15,536 nt of DNA, taken from positions 1-15,536 of the forward strand of contig CAJMNK010000049.1 in the NCBI GenBank assembly GCA_905214905.1. The letters are read 5' to 3'. Shown in pieces: positions 1 to 7,240 of the stretch; position 1 is the stretch's first letter, and every line of letters starts with the position of its first letter. Origin of the DNA: an uncultured bacterium (GTDB lineage Bacteria; Actinomycetota; Coriobacteriia; Coriobacteriales; Coriobacteriaceae). Under the pieces are notes generated by a model that was given only the letters and a program-made list of their open reading frames with translations, was not told the DNA's origin and made no database searches. Both the position numbers and the translations under genes were made by a program.

Positions 1-2
1 GA

Positions 3-878
3 CGCTACTGGCAACTCTATCGCTTGAAAGAATTATTCCTCAAACACCGCCAACCGGAAACTCCCGTTGGGTACATCCGCCAAGCCGGACGTGAAGAACA
101 AGAAATTAAGATCACGACACTACATGATTTCAACCCGGAAGAAATCGATATGTTCACGATCGTGATCATTGGAAACTCTCAGTCCTACACGTGGAATGAC
201 AAGATCATCACTCCCCGCGGTTACTACCGGGAACAATCGACCGAGAACGTCGGTATCGGACAAGAAATCATGATGCGCAGTTTCCGTACCATCGAATCCG
301 AACTAAAGGACAAAAACATCCCCCTCGGCCGTAAATGGGCGCTGTTACACGCTATCCACACCACTGCCGACTTCTCGTACGCCGATTCCCTCGTGTTCAC
401 CCATGACGCCGCGCACTGTGCGCTCGACGCACTGCGCGCAGGGGCCACGGTGCTCACCGACACGAACATGGCGCTCGCAGGCATAAGCAAGCCCGCGCTC
501 GAGAAGCTCGGCTGCAAGGCCGTGTGCTTCATGGCCGACCCTGATGTCGCCGCGGCTGCGCGCGCCGCGGGCACGACTCGCGCCGTTGCGAGCATGGACA
601 AAGCTTGCGGCATCGAGGGTCCGCTCATCGTGGCCGTCGGCAACGCTCCCACAGCACTTCTGCGCCTCGCCGAGCTCATGGACGCGGGGAAGATCGCGCC
701 CGCGCTCGTCGTTGGGGTGCCGGTCGGGTTTGTGAACGTGGTCGAGGCGAAAGAGGAGCTACTCGCACGACGCGTTCCGGCCATCGTCGCGAGGGGTCGC
801 AAGGGCGGTTCGACCGTGGCGGCCGCCATTATGAACGCGCTGCTCTACCAGATCACGCGCACAGGCGGCCCGAAGTGA
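3..878 (+). CDS. cbiC: CobJ/CbiH (C-terminal part) - CbiC fusion: precorrin-3B C17-methyltransferase / precorrin-8X methylmutase, 5'-partial
   Basis: The frame is open from the window edge, so the gene is cut at its 5' end; a TTG at 24 is an internal codon, not a convincing start. The first ~75 visible residues are the C-terminal end of a CobJ/CbiH-type SAM-dependent C17-methyltransferase (GYIRQAGREEQE, IGNSQSY, TPRGYY). The rest is a complete CbiC/CobH precorrin-8X methylmutase, which moves a methyl group from C-11 to C-12 of the corrin ring. Family landmarks are the catalytic-His region LLHAIHTTADF, TDTNMALAGI, VGNAPTALLRLAEL, VGVPVGFVNV and RGRKGGSTVAAA near the end. Fusion of two corrin-pathway steps fits a cobalamin operon, and the next gene overlaps its stop codon. 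The base composition is mosaic: my count gives 175/360 GC (49%) for 1-360 and 165/240 (69%) for 361-600, with the change inside the CbiC domain and the frame intact. That suggests recombination or an assembly chimera. Confidence 0.88.
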   Translation, partial: RYWQLYRLKELFLKHRQPETPVGYIRQAGREEQEIKITTLHDFNPEEIDMFTIVIIGNSQSYTWNDKIITPRGYYREQSTENVGIGQEIMMRSFRTIESELKDKNIPLGRKWALLHAIHTTADFSYADSLVFTHDAAHCALDALRAGATVLTDTNMALAGISKPALEKLGCKAVCFMADPDVAAAARAAGTTRAVASMDKACGIEGPLIVAVGNAPTALLRLAELMDAGKIAPALVVGVPVGFVNVVEAKEELLARRVPAIVARGRKGGSTVAAAIMNALLYQITRTGGPK

Positions 879-1648
879 CGGCCCCCGCATCCGCGCTGGC
901 GCTGCGCATCTTCGCCGGCACCACCGAGGGCCGCCTTCTGTGCGAATGGGCGAGCAGGGCGGGCATCCCCGCCCGTGCCTACGCGGCAACCGAGTACGGA
1001 GGCGAGCTTTTGGGCGAGCTTCCGGGCATCGAGGTGCATGCGGGCAGGCTCGACGAGGCTGACATGGAGCGCGAGCTTTCCGGCGCGCGCATCGTTGTCG
1101 ACGCCACGCACCCCTTCGCTACGCTCGCAAGCGGCAACATCCGGGCCGCTTCGCTCGCCGTGGGTGCACGATGCCTGCGCCTTGCGCGCCCGGTCGAGGC
1201 GCTGCCCAAAGGCGTCGTGCCGGTCGCGTCGATCGCCTGCGCGGCGCGCTTTCTCTCCGAGAACCCGGGTCGCGCGCTTCTCACGACGGGGAGCAAGGAG
1301 CTTGCTCCCTACACGAGCGTCGCCGATTTCGCGGAGCGCTTCTTCGTGCGTGTGCTCCCGCTGCCCGGTGCTATAACGAAGTGCATCGACGCGGGGTTTT
1401 CGCCGTCGCACGTCATCGGCATGCAGGGGCCCTTCACCCGCGAGCTCAACGAGGCGATGCTTCGGCAGGTGGGCGCCCAGTGGCTTGTGACTAAGGACTC
1501 GGGAACCGTAGGCGGCACGGCCGAGAAGCTCGCCGCCGCGCGCGACGTGGGAGCGCGCTGCATCGTGGTCACCCGTCCCGCCGAGGGAAGCGGGGCCCTT
1601 TCGCTTCGGGAAGTGGAAGACGCGCTCTTACGGGAGTTCGCGCGCTAG
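875..1648 (+). CDS. cobK: Precorrin-6x / cobalt-precorrin-6A reductase (CobK/CbiJ)
   Basis: A 257-residue protein that reduces the corrin macrocycle with NAD(P)H in the cobalamin pathway. The frame is open upstream, but the sensible start is the GTG at 875, which overlaps the TGA of the preceding gene in GTGA and so implies translational coupling. It gives a normal-length CobK/CbiJ whose N-terminus is the dinucleotide-binding motif LRIFAGTTEGRLL (about residues 8-20). Further family motifs follow in order: VDATHPFA, LTTGSKEL, GMQGPFTRELNEA and VTKDSGTVGGTAEKLAAA. GC is high (about 68% in a sampled line), like the 3' part of the upstream gene. Whether the host route is the aerobic (CobK) or cobalt-early (CbiJ) pathway cannot be told from this piece; the anaerobic type is more likely for a gut coriobacterium. 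The stop codon lies inside a 13-bp perfect hairpin. Confidence 0.9.
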   Translation: MTAPASALALRIFAGTTEGRLLCEWASRAGIPARAYAATEYGGELLGELPGIEVHAGRLDEADMERELSGARIVVDATHPFATLASGNIRAASLAVGARCLRLARPVEALPKGVVPVASIACAARFLSENPGRALLTTGSKELAPYTSVADFAERFFVRVLPLPGAITKCIDAGFSPSHVIGMQGPFTRELNEAMLRQVGAQWLVTKDSGTVGGTAEKLAAARDVGARCIVVTRPAEGSGALSLREVEDALLREFAR

Positions 1649-1670
1649 GCGCTTGCCGCGCCTAGCGCGC
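1640..1670 (+). terminator. GC-rich hairpin at the end of the cobalamin operon
   Basis: Perfect 13-bp inverted repeat (GCGCGCTAGGCGC, loop TTGCC, GCGCCTAGCGCGC) whose left arm contains the TAG stop codon of cobK at 1646-1648. No T-run follows (CCTCCCGCCC), so it is not a classic intrinsic terminator. Its position at the end of the last visible cobalamin gene makes a U-less terminator or an mRNA 3'-end stabiliser the most likely role. The structure is certain; the function is inferred. Confidence 0.5.
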
Positions 1671-1689
1671 CCTCCCGCCCGCGAGGAGG

Positions 1690-1779
1690 AGCGTCCCGAG
1701 CAAGCTCGACCCGTACAAGCCCGTCATCCATCAATAGCTCGAGGACGACGCCCAGAACTGGCGCAAACAGCCCTTCAAT
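1690..1779 (+). pseudogene. Probable IS21-family transposase (IstA-like) remnant
   Basis: Reading the frame AGC at 1690 to AAT at 1779 gives SVPSKLDPYKPVIHQ, then an in-frame TAG at 1735-1737, then LEDDAQNWRKQPFN. This resembles the SKLDPYKPxIDQWLEDD...WRKQRHT segment that I recall from the central part of IS21-type IstA transposases; TAG would be a TGG (Trp) codon changed to a stop. Only about 30 codons survive, with no start, no integrase DDE region and no IstB partner. Resemblance stops near 1770, just before the inverted repeat beginning at 1780, so that element may mark a breakpoint. The fragment lies directly downstream of cobK, in keeping with an old insertion or deletion at the edge of the cobalamin block. 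The family call is from memory of the motif and not from a search. Confidence 0.5.
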
Positions 1780-1848
1780 AAGTTGCGGTGAAATAGTGTC
1801 TGTTTTTGCTGCTAGATAGCATATTCAGTCCCTAATTCACCGCAACTT
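1780..1848. repeat. Palindromic intergenic element with 13-bp perfect arms
   Basis: Arms AAGTTGCGGTGAA (1780-1792) and TTCACCGCAACTT (1836-1848) are perfect reverse complements around a 43-nt centre. Pairing can continue imperfectly inward: TAGTGTCTG (1794-1802) faces CAGTCCCTA (1826-1834) with two mismatches. The whole element could therefore fold into one long stem around a short TGCTGCTAGATAGCA core. It is AT-richer than its surroundings and separates the transposase relic from the convergent exporter operon. No T-run follows either side, so it is a poor intrinsic terminator; a dispersed miniature or REP-like repeat is more likely. Confidence 0.7.
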
Positions 1849-1860
1849 GTTGGTGGTGGC

Positions 1861-3075
1861 TTACTGGTAGCGTAGGCACTCCACCGGGTTGAGCTTTGCC
1901 GCGCGGCGAGCGGGGTAGAAGCCAAAGATTACGCCGATGCCGACGGAGACGCCGAAGGCCAGCAGCACCGTGGCGATTGAAAAGCTCGGTGTGATCTCCC
2001 CACTGGCACCGAGCTCGTTGAGAACCCCTGATCCTGCGGCAAACATCGCGAGGCCCCAGGCCAGCAGATAGCCAATCAGGACACCCAGCAGGCCACCGGT
2101 GACGCACAGCGCCGAGGACTCGGCCAAAAACTGCGCGGTGATATCGCGGCGACTGGCGCCCAAGGCACGGCGAATACCGATCTCGCGGATGCGCTCAGTC
2201 ACGTTGGTAAGCATCATATTCATAATGCCGATTCCGCCGACAAGCAGTGAGATACTGGCGACAGCGCCCATGATGAGCGAGAAGGCGCCCATAAACGAGT
2301 TGAGTGCATCGATGGCGCTTTTCATGGAGGTCGCCGATACGCTGTCGTACTCATCATCCTCCGAGATGCCCTTCATCGCGCGCACCTTAGACTCGATGGT
2401 CTTGCAGAGCTCGTCCATGTCTGTGCCCTCGGCGGCAAGTGCCGTCACGCTGGGAAATGAAGGATTCTCGTCGCCAAACAGGCCGGAGATGGTTTCGCGT
2501 GGCATATACAGCGTGAGCGAGCCCATGGAGTCGCTGCCGCCATCAATCACGCCTACAATCTGCACCTCGCCGTTGGACACCTTGATGGTTTTCCCCAGTG
2601 CGTCCTGTTCGTTGCCGTAAAGCTGATCGGCGCCGCCGCGGCTGATGAGCGCCACGCGCGAGCCTGCCTTTGACTCGACATCGGTGTAGGTGCGCCCCGC
2701 AACGAGCTTGCTGGCCCCCACGGCGTCGAGCATGTCGCTATCGACACCCTGTGCCATGACGGTATAGTTTTTATCGCCGGTCTTGTACTCGGTATACGCA
2801 CTGTCGACAATGCCGATCTGCTCTATCTGCGGCACCAGTTTATGAAGCTTCTCGATGTCCGACTCGGTGAGTTCTTGCGACGAATAGATTTGCACCATGC
2901 GCGCCGCATTGAGGCCCAGACTGTTAATCAGGCTGTTTTGGATGCCGCCGATGAGCGAAGTCATGGCGATAACCGAGGCGATGCCGATGACAATACCCAG
3001 GATGGTGAGCAGGCTGCGCCCCTTGTTGGCCTCGAGCGAGTGAAGGGCTTCCTGGATGAGATCGCGGGCGCTCAT
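1861..3075 (-). CDS. MacB/FtsX-type ABC transporter permease
   Basis: A 404-residue membrane protein with the MacB_PCD-FtsX layout. TM1 lies near residues 18-42 (LLTILGIVIGIASVIAM) after the short amphipathic start SARDLIQEALHSLEANKGRS. An extracytoplasmic domain covers about 45-265, and three closely spaced C-terminal TM segments lie near 266-292, 325-350 and 370-392. The cytoplasmic loop REIGIRRALGASRRDI between TM2 and TM3 and the C-terminal PARRAAKLNPVECLRYQ are hallmarks of this permease class. It would dimerise and pair with the ATPase encoded just upstream; its ATG overlaps that gene's TGA in ATGA. MacB-like systems are mechanotransmitters that export peptides, toxins or antibiotics, or act on envelope proteins. 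The substrate cannot be predicted here. It is the last gene of its operon and converges on the cobalamin block. Confidence 0.93.
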   Translation of the reverse strand: MSARDLIQEALHSLEANKGRSLLTILGIVIGIASVIAMTSLIGGIQNSLINSLGLNAARMVQIYSSQELTESDIEKLHKLVPQIEQIGIVDSAYTEYKTGDKNYTVMAQGVDSDMLDAVGASKLVAGRTYTDVESKAGSRVALISRGGADQLYGNEQDALGKTIKVSNGEVQIVGVIDGGSDSMGSLTLYMPRETISGLFGDENPSFPSVTALAAEGTDMDELCKTIESKVRAMKGISEDDEYDSVSATSMKSAIDALNSFMGAFSLIMGAVASISLLVGGIGIMNMMLTNVTERIREIGIRRALGASRRDITAQFLAESSALCVTGGLLGVLIGYLLAWGLAMFAAGSGVLNELGASGEITPSFSIATVLLAFGVSVGIGVIFGFYPARRAAKLNPVECLRYQ

Positions 3076-3845
3076 GCCACCACTCCTTTCGGCGGGTTGG
3101 CGGAGGCGGAAATCATGGGCAGGCTATCTACGGCGCTGCGCAGGGTCCGCGGTGCATGTGGAATATACGCGCCGTCGTGAATGCGACCGTCGCGGATGGT
3201 CACGGCACGGTCGGCCTCGGCGGCGATGCCGGGGTCGTGTGTGATAAGCACGATGGTTTTGCCGCGCTTCTGGAGCTTATGGAAGGTCTCCATCACAAGC
3301 GCTCCGGTAGCGGAGTCCAGGTTTCCCGTCGGCTCGTCGGCCAGAATGATGGGCGGGTCATTGACGAGGGCGCGCGCGATGGCGACGCGCTGCATCTGGC
3401 CGCCCGAGAGCTCAGATATGCGGTGGTCCCAGTGGTCGACGGGCAGCGTGACGGCCTGCAGCGCGTGCACGGCGCGCATTTCACGCTGGCTACGGGGCAC
3501 GTTAGTGTATGCCAGCGGCAGCATGACGTTTTCGATAACCGACAGGCGCGGCAGCAGGTTGAAGCTCTGAAAGACAAAGCCGATGCTCAGGGCGCGGACT
3601 TCGGTGAGCTCGTCATCATCGAGCTCGGCCACGTTGAGGCCCTGCAGGTAGTAGTCGCCCGCCGTCGGCTTATCCAGGCAGCCCAGGATGTTCATGAGCG
3701 TTGATTTGCCCGAGCCCGAGGGGCCAGTGATAGCGACGAATTCGCCGGGATTTACCGCCAGGCTCACGTTGTGCAAGATATGGGCGCAACCCGCCTCGCT
3801 CTCAAAGATGCGATGCACGTTGCGAATGTCGATGACGGGGCGCAT
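3072..3845 (-). CDS. MacB/LolD-type ABC transporter ATP-binding protein
   Basis: A 257-residue cytoplasmic ATPase with every motif intact: Walker A GPSGSGKS (41-48), Q-loop Gln93 in FVFQSFNLLPRLS, signature LSGGQMQR (146-153), Walker B IILADEP (166-172, catalytic Glu171), D-loop NLDS (175-178) and switch His203 in LITHDP. The sequence GCLDKPTAGDYYLQG after Walker A is typical of the MacB/LolD/FtsE subfamily. A tail of about 30 residues after the core (from RTLRSAVDSLP) is not part of the usual domain. The ATG shares one base with the TAA of the adaptor gene upstream (TAATG), and the gene's own TGA overlaps the permease ATG. The three proteins are therefore almost certainly translationally coupled and made as one tripartite pump. 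Confidence 0.95.
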   Translation of the reverse strand: MRPVIDIRNVHRIFESEAGCAHILHNVSLAVNPGEFVAITGPSGSGKSTLMNILGCLDKPTAGDYYLQGLNVAELDDDELTEVRALSIGFVFQSFNLLPRLSVIENVMLPLAYTNVPRSQREMRAVHALQAVTLPVDHWDHRISELSGGQMQRVAIARALVNDPPIILADEPTGNLDSATGALVMETFHKLQKRGKTIVLITHDPGIAAEADRAVTIRDGRIHDGAYIPHAPRTLRSAVDSLPMISASANPPKGVVA

Positions 3846-5281
3846 TACATGCCCTCGTCGGCAGACATACTGCCCGAATCCGCGCTGAAGCCGCCGTCAG
3901 CCGTTGCGTCCGCTCCGGTGTCCATGACGAGGGTGTCGCCATCGCGCAGCTTGGTAACCGGCACGTTGGGGTTGATCTCGTTGCCCTGGTCGTCGCGCTT
4001 GACCTGCGTCTTGCCGACTACGGCTTCGTTGTCGTTTTGCGTCACGACGGCCACCTTCACGCGATGGGTTTGCTTGCCCTCGTCATCGGTTGCCACGTTG
4101 ACGTAATAGTGTTCGCCGTCTTCGGTCATGAGCGCCATCGTCGGCACCATCACCACGTTGTCGAGCTGCTCGGTCACCACCGATACCTCGGCCGTCATGC
4201 CCGGCTTCAGGCGCGCGTCGGGCGTCTCGATGAGGATGTCGACGTTAAAGGTTACGTTGCCGCCGCCACCGTTGGCGGCGTCGGAGTTTGCCACCGACGC
4301 GATGGCCGTAACGGTTCCCTGGCTCACGATATCGGGAAACGCGGGATACGTGACGTTGGCGCTCTGCCCAACGGCGATCTTGGCGATGTCCTTTTCGCCC
4401 ACCTGCACGGTCACCTTCATCTTAGATAGGTCGGCGATCTGCATGCACTGCTTGCCGCCGCTCGTATCGCTTTCGCCCATGATCATGCCGCCTGTTACCG
4501 TGGCGCCCACCTTGGCGTTGAGCTCCACGATACTGCCCGAGCTCGGGGCTGTGACCGTACGGCTGGCGGCCTTGGCGTTCGCCTGGTCGAGGTTTGCCTG
4601 GGCCGATGCGAGGCTGCGCTGCGCGGCCGATACGGCGTTCGTGTCCGCCGATGCGGCGGAGATGCCAGCTGCTGCGGAAGCTCCATCGACGTCCGTCGTT
4701 GGGGTGGCCTGCGCGACAGCTGCGGCTTTCTGCGCGCTGGCGAGGTCTTCCTGAGCGGCTGTAACTGCACGCTGCGCCTCGGCAACGTTGCGTTCGAGCT
4801 CGTCGTTTTTAATGGTCATAAGCACGTCGCCCTCGTTGACGGATTGGCCTGCCTGCACGTTGATCGAATCGACCGTGCCGTCAACAGAAGGGGAGACCAC
4901 TGAGGACGAAATGGGTTTGAGCTGGCCTTTCGCTTCGACCGTTGTGCTAAACGTGCCCTCGGTCACCATGTCGGTCGCAGGCCCGCTATCGCCCTGTGGC
5001 TGCGCATTGATAACCAGGGTTGCGACAATGGCAATGAGCGCGATGGCACCCACGATGCCGGCGGCAATGCCGCGTCGAATCAGCTTTTTGCGTCGACGTT
5101 CGGCACGTTTTGCCTTGAGCTTGGCATATGCCTCTTCATCGGAAATCTCGGCCGCATCGTTCGTGCGTCCGCTCTCCTCGTCGGCATGTACGTCTGTGAT
5201 CAGAGGAAGCGTTTCGGTGGCACCTTCGGGCGTGTGCTCGGTATTATCCGGGCCCGGGGTGATCGTGGGGACATTCGGCAT
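3845..5281 (-). CDS. MacA/HlyD-family periplasmic-adaptor-like subunit of ABC exporter
   Basis: A 478-residue membrane-fusion-type protein. I place the start at the ATG at 5281 (MPNVPTITPG), which has AAAGGAG six to seven bases upstream; an in-frame ATG at 5344 would add 21 residues but has no good ribosome site. A cytoplasmic acidic then very basic N-terminus (KAKRAERRRKKLIRR, 56-70) leads into one TM helix at about 71-91. Next come a split biotinyl-lipoyl-like domain (VSPSVDGTVDSINVQAGQSV and TVTAPSSGSIVELNAKVG) flanking an Ala/Gln-rich coiled-coil hairpin (about 155-255), then beta-barrel and membrane-proximal domains (LKPGMTAEVSVVTEQL). The C-terminus is Gly/Ser/Asp-rich. In a cell without an outer membrane it probably gates or extends the MacB-like permease towards the cell wall rather than docking to TolC. 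It is the first gene of the operon. Confidence 0.9.
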   Translation of the reverse strand: MPNVPTITPGPDNTEHTPEGATETLPLITDVHADEESGRTNDAAEISDEEAYAKLKAKRAERRRKKLIRRGIAAGIVGAIALIAIVATLVINAQPQGDSGPATDMVTEGTFSTTVEAKGQLKPISSSVVSPSVDGTVDSINVQAGQSVNEGDVLMTIKNDELERNVAEAQRAVTAAQEDLASAQKAAAVAQATPTTDVDGASAAAGISAASADTNAVSAAQRSLASAQANLDQANAKAASRTVTAPSSGSIVELNAKVGATVTGGMIMGESDTSGGKQCMQIADLSKMKVTVQVGEKDIAKIAVGQSANVTYPAFPDIVSQGTVTAIASVANSDAANGGGGNVTFNVDILIETPDARLKPGMTAEVSVVTEQLDNVVMVPTMALMTEDGEHYYVNVATDDEGKQTHRVKVAVVTQNDNEAVVGKTQVKRDDQGNEINPNVPVTKLRDGDTLVMDTGADATADGGFSADSGSMSADEGM

Positions 5282-5316
5282 AGCGTCTCCTTTATAGAAA
5301 GAACCTCGATAAGTAT

Positions 5317-5344
5317 ATGCGCCCACCGGTTGGGACGGGCGCAT
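5317..5344. other. Hairpin in the leader of the exporter operon
   Basis: ATGCGCCC (5317-5324) and GGGCGCAT (5337-5344) form an 8-bp perfect stem around a 12-nt loop in the 132-nt gap between the L,D-transpeptidase stop and the adaptor start. On the - strand it is followed by ATACTTATCG, not a clean T-run. It could be a weak terminator for the transpeptidase gene or a leader structure of the exporter mRNA. A TATACT-like box lies directly beside it on the - strand. Confidence 0.35.
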
Positions 5345-5413
5345 AGGACGGTTGCTTTCGGAACTGTTAGATTGGTCGCAGCGGTTCCACGTTGTAGGAA
5401 TGTGCGCGTTGCA

Positions 5414-7138
5414 TTACGAGTGGACAACCACGCACAGCCCGACTTTGATGCAGTCGTGAAGTGCCTTGGCGTCGGCCAGGCGCAGGTTGATGCAGCCGTG
5501 GCTGCCGCACCACTTGTAGGAGTTGGGGTCGTCGAAGCTCTTGTCGTTTTGCCACGTTGCATCGTGGAAGCCGACCATGTTTCCCTCAAACGGCATCCAA
5601 TAGCTGACCGGGCTCTCGTATTTTGGCTTGCCGGTCTCAGGGTCCTTGGCACCGATGAGCTTGCTGGCGCCATCGTTGCTGTTAATCTGCCATACGCCCT
5701 CGGGGGTGGCGTCCTCTCCCGGCTTGCCGGAGATAAAGTTGGCCTCCCACACGATGTTGCCGCTCTCGTCGTAGTAGCGCGCGTGCTGCTCGGATAGATC
5801 GACATCGACGTATGCCTTCCAGTCGGGCTCTCCCTTTGCGGTAAAGGTGTCGGCCTTCTGGGAGTACTTGATCTCGATTTCGCCGGTCTGTTTGTTGTTA
5901 ATGGCGTCCTCGACCTGCTTGGCGAGCGAGCTGCTGTCGATGGACCAACCAAAGTCGCCGCCTTCGACGGCGCACTGCTTGCCATCGGCGCGCGTCCACC
6001 AGCGAGTGGAGCCCACGGTGTTAAAGCCGTTGGCGAGCTCGGCTGCCCAGCTGCTGATCTGCGACGTATCGAGTGTGGGGTTGGCCGGATCGGCAAAGCT
6101 GATCCACTGCAACACGGAGCTGCCATCAACCTTGCCGGCATCCTCGCCGTTGAGCTTGAGGGTCACGTTGACGCCCAGGAAGTTGTTGGCGGCATCGCAT
6201 GCGGCCTGAATCTGATCATCGGTCAGCGTTCCATTGAGCGGCTCATAGGCATCGTTGCCGAGCTTGGAAAGGTCTACGGTCTCGGACAGCGAGGAAAGCT
6301 CGAGCTCGGCATACTTAATGACATGCTCGCGGTCGAGTTTTTCGTTGGAGCGCGCCTTCTCGACGGTAAACTTGCCGGCCTGCTCGTCATAGGAGCTATT
6401 GGCTTCGAACGTGCCCGAACGCCCCTCGTTAAACTCGTCGATGGCGGCGCCCAGATCCTCCTCAAACTTCTTTTGGTCAAAAGTGTCGGAGAGCATGGAC
6501 AGGTCGACGTCTTGATCAAGATCGGCTTCGTTGGAGGTAGCGGTTGTTTTGGTCTTGCCGCTTAAGGATTCCACAAGGCGGACCGGCCATACTAAGGCTT
6601 CGTTGTGGCTGATGATCTCTTTTGCGGCAGCTTCGCCGTCGACGATGGGCTCATCGGACTCGGGCTGATACGTCCAGCTAAAGTCATCGCCTGTCACGGT
6701 GAGCTTATAGTGCTTCCATGCCGAGTTGACCTTGGTGGCGGCAGACGAAGCGTTGGAGAACGAGACGTCGACGCCGGCGATGGTGGTGTTGGGGTAGGCT
6801 AGCTGGGAAAACGCAACAACGCCTACGATATAGACAATGATGATAAGACCCAGGACGACAAAGAGCGTCGTCTTTTTGCCCGACTTATTGTTCTCGGCGG
6901 GTTTGCGTGCGGGGCCGCGATCGCCTCGAGCGTGTGTAGGGGGCTGCTTGGGTGCATTGCCGTTTGCCTGGCGCTGCTGACGTGGCTGACGCTGCTGGTT
7001 CGGGCGTTGGGAAGCGTTTGCCGCACCACGTTGCTGACCGTGACTCGGCGCGATAGGACGCGGCGACTGAATGCCACCGGTGTGCCTACTCGGCTGCTGC
7101 GGATCGGGAATCAGTTGAGTTCGATCGTTTTGCGACAT
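5414..7138 (-). CDS. Membrane-anchored L,D-transpeptidase (YkuD domain, peptidoglycan-binding_4-like region)
   Basis: A 574-residue enzyme that would make 3-3 peptidoglycan crosslinks or attach partners to peptidoglycan stems. The ATG at 7138 (MSQNDRTQ) is preferred over the ATG at 7147, because AAGGA is only one base before the first and ten before the second. Order: a low-complexity cytoplasmic tail rich in Gln, Pro, Arg and Asn (1-88); a TM helix (about 90-110, TLFVVLGLIIIVYIVGVVAF); an extracellular region of about 330 residues with two similar modules of the kind preceding YkuD domains in Gram-positives (SFSNASSAATKVNSAW; DDQIQAACDAANNFLG); and a C-terminal YkuD domain starting near KAYVDVDLSEQHARYY. 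The catalytic signature is intact: GFHDATW, then SHGCINLRL with nucleophile Cys549. A conserved-looking Cys also sits three residues before that motif. It is probably a single-gene unit with its own promoter near 7196. Confidence 0.93.
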   Translation of the reverse strand: MSQNDRTQLIPDPQQPSRHTGGIQSPRPIAPSHGQQRGAANASQRPNQQRQPRQQRQANGNAPKQPPTHARGDRGPARKPAENNKSGKKTTLFVVLGLIIIVYIVGVVAFSQLAYPNTTIAGVDVSFSNASSAATKVNSAWKHYKLTVTGDDFSWTYQPESDEPIVDGEAAAKEIISHNEALVWPVRLVESLSGKTKTTATSNEADLDQDVDLSMLSDTFDQKKFEEDLGAAIDEFNEGRSGTFEANSSYDEQAGKFTVEKARSNEKLDREHVIKYAELELSSLSETVDLSKLGNDAYEPLNGTLTDDQIQAACDAANNFLGVNVTLKLNGEDAGKVDGSSVLQWISFADPANPTLDTSQISSWAAELANGFNTVGSTRWWTRADGKQCAVEGGDFGWSIDSSSLAKQVEDAINNKQTGEIEIKYSQKADTFTAKGEPDWKAYVDVDLSEQHARYYDESGNIVWEANFISGKPGEDATPEGVWQINSNDGASKLIGAKDPETGKPKYESPVSYWMPFEGNMVGFHDATWQNDKSFDDPNSYKWCGSHGCINLRLADAKALHDCIKVGLCVVVHS

Positions 7139-7195
7139 CGTATGCATATCCTTCGAATTTCGCCTTATAGCTCATCGTGTTTTTACTGGGCTTGC

Positions 7196-7201
7196 ATTAT
7201 A
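7196..7201 (-). promoter_or_regulatory. Probable -10 box for the L,D-transpeptidase gene
   Basis: The - strand reads TATAAT here, a perfect sigma-70-type -10 hexamer about 58 bases before the chosen start at 7138. No good -35 hexamer is seen at 16-18 bp spacing (best is CCACAA-like), so confidence is limited. A second TATAAG-like string occurs about 30 bases further downstream. Confidence 0.4.
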
Positions 7202-7240
7202 GCGATTGCCCTGCTGTTTGTGGTACGGAAACGGTGGCAT

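Noticed and set aside
1780..1848. An intrinsic terminator shared by the convergent cobalamin and exporter operons
   Set aside because: The 43-nt interior and the absence of a T-run on either strand make this a weak candidate; the GC hairpin at 1640-1670 is better placed for the cobalamin side.
3845..5344. The longer adaptor start at 5344
   Set aside because: The extra 21 residues (beginning MRPSQPVGAYTYRG) come from the leader hairpin region and lack a ribosome site, whereas the ATG at 5281 has a strong AAAGGAG.
1861..7138. A novel toxin-export or defence system formed by the MacAB-like genes and the L,D-transpeptidase
   Set aside because: All four are common families with intact standard motifs, and no small peptide substrate, immunity gene or regulator is seen between them.
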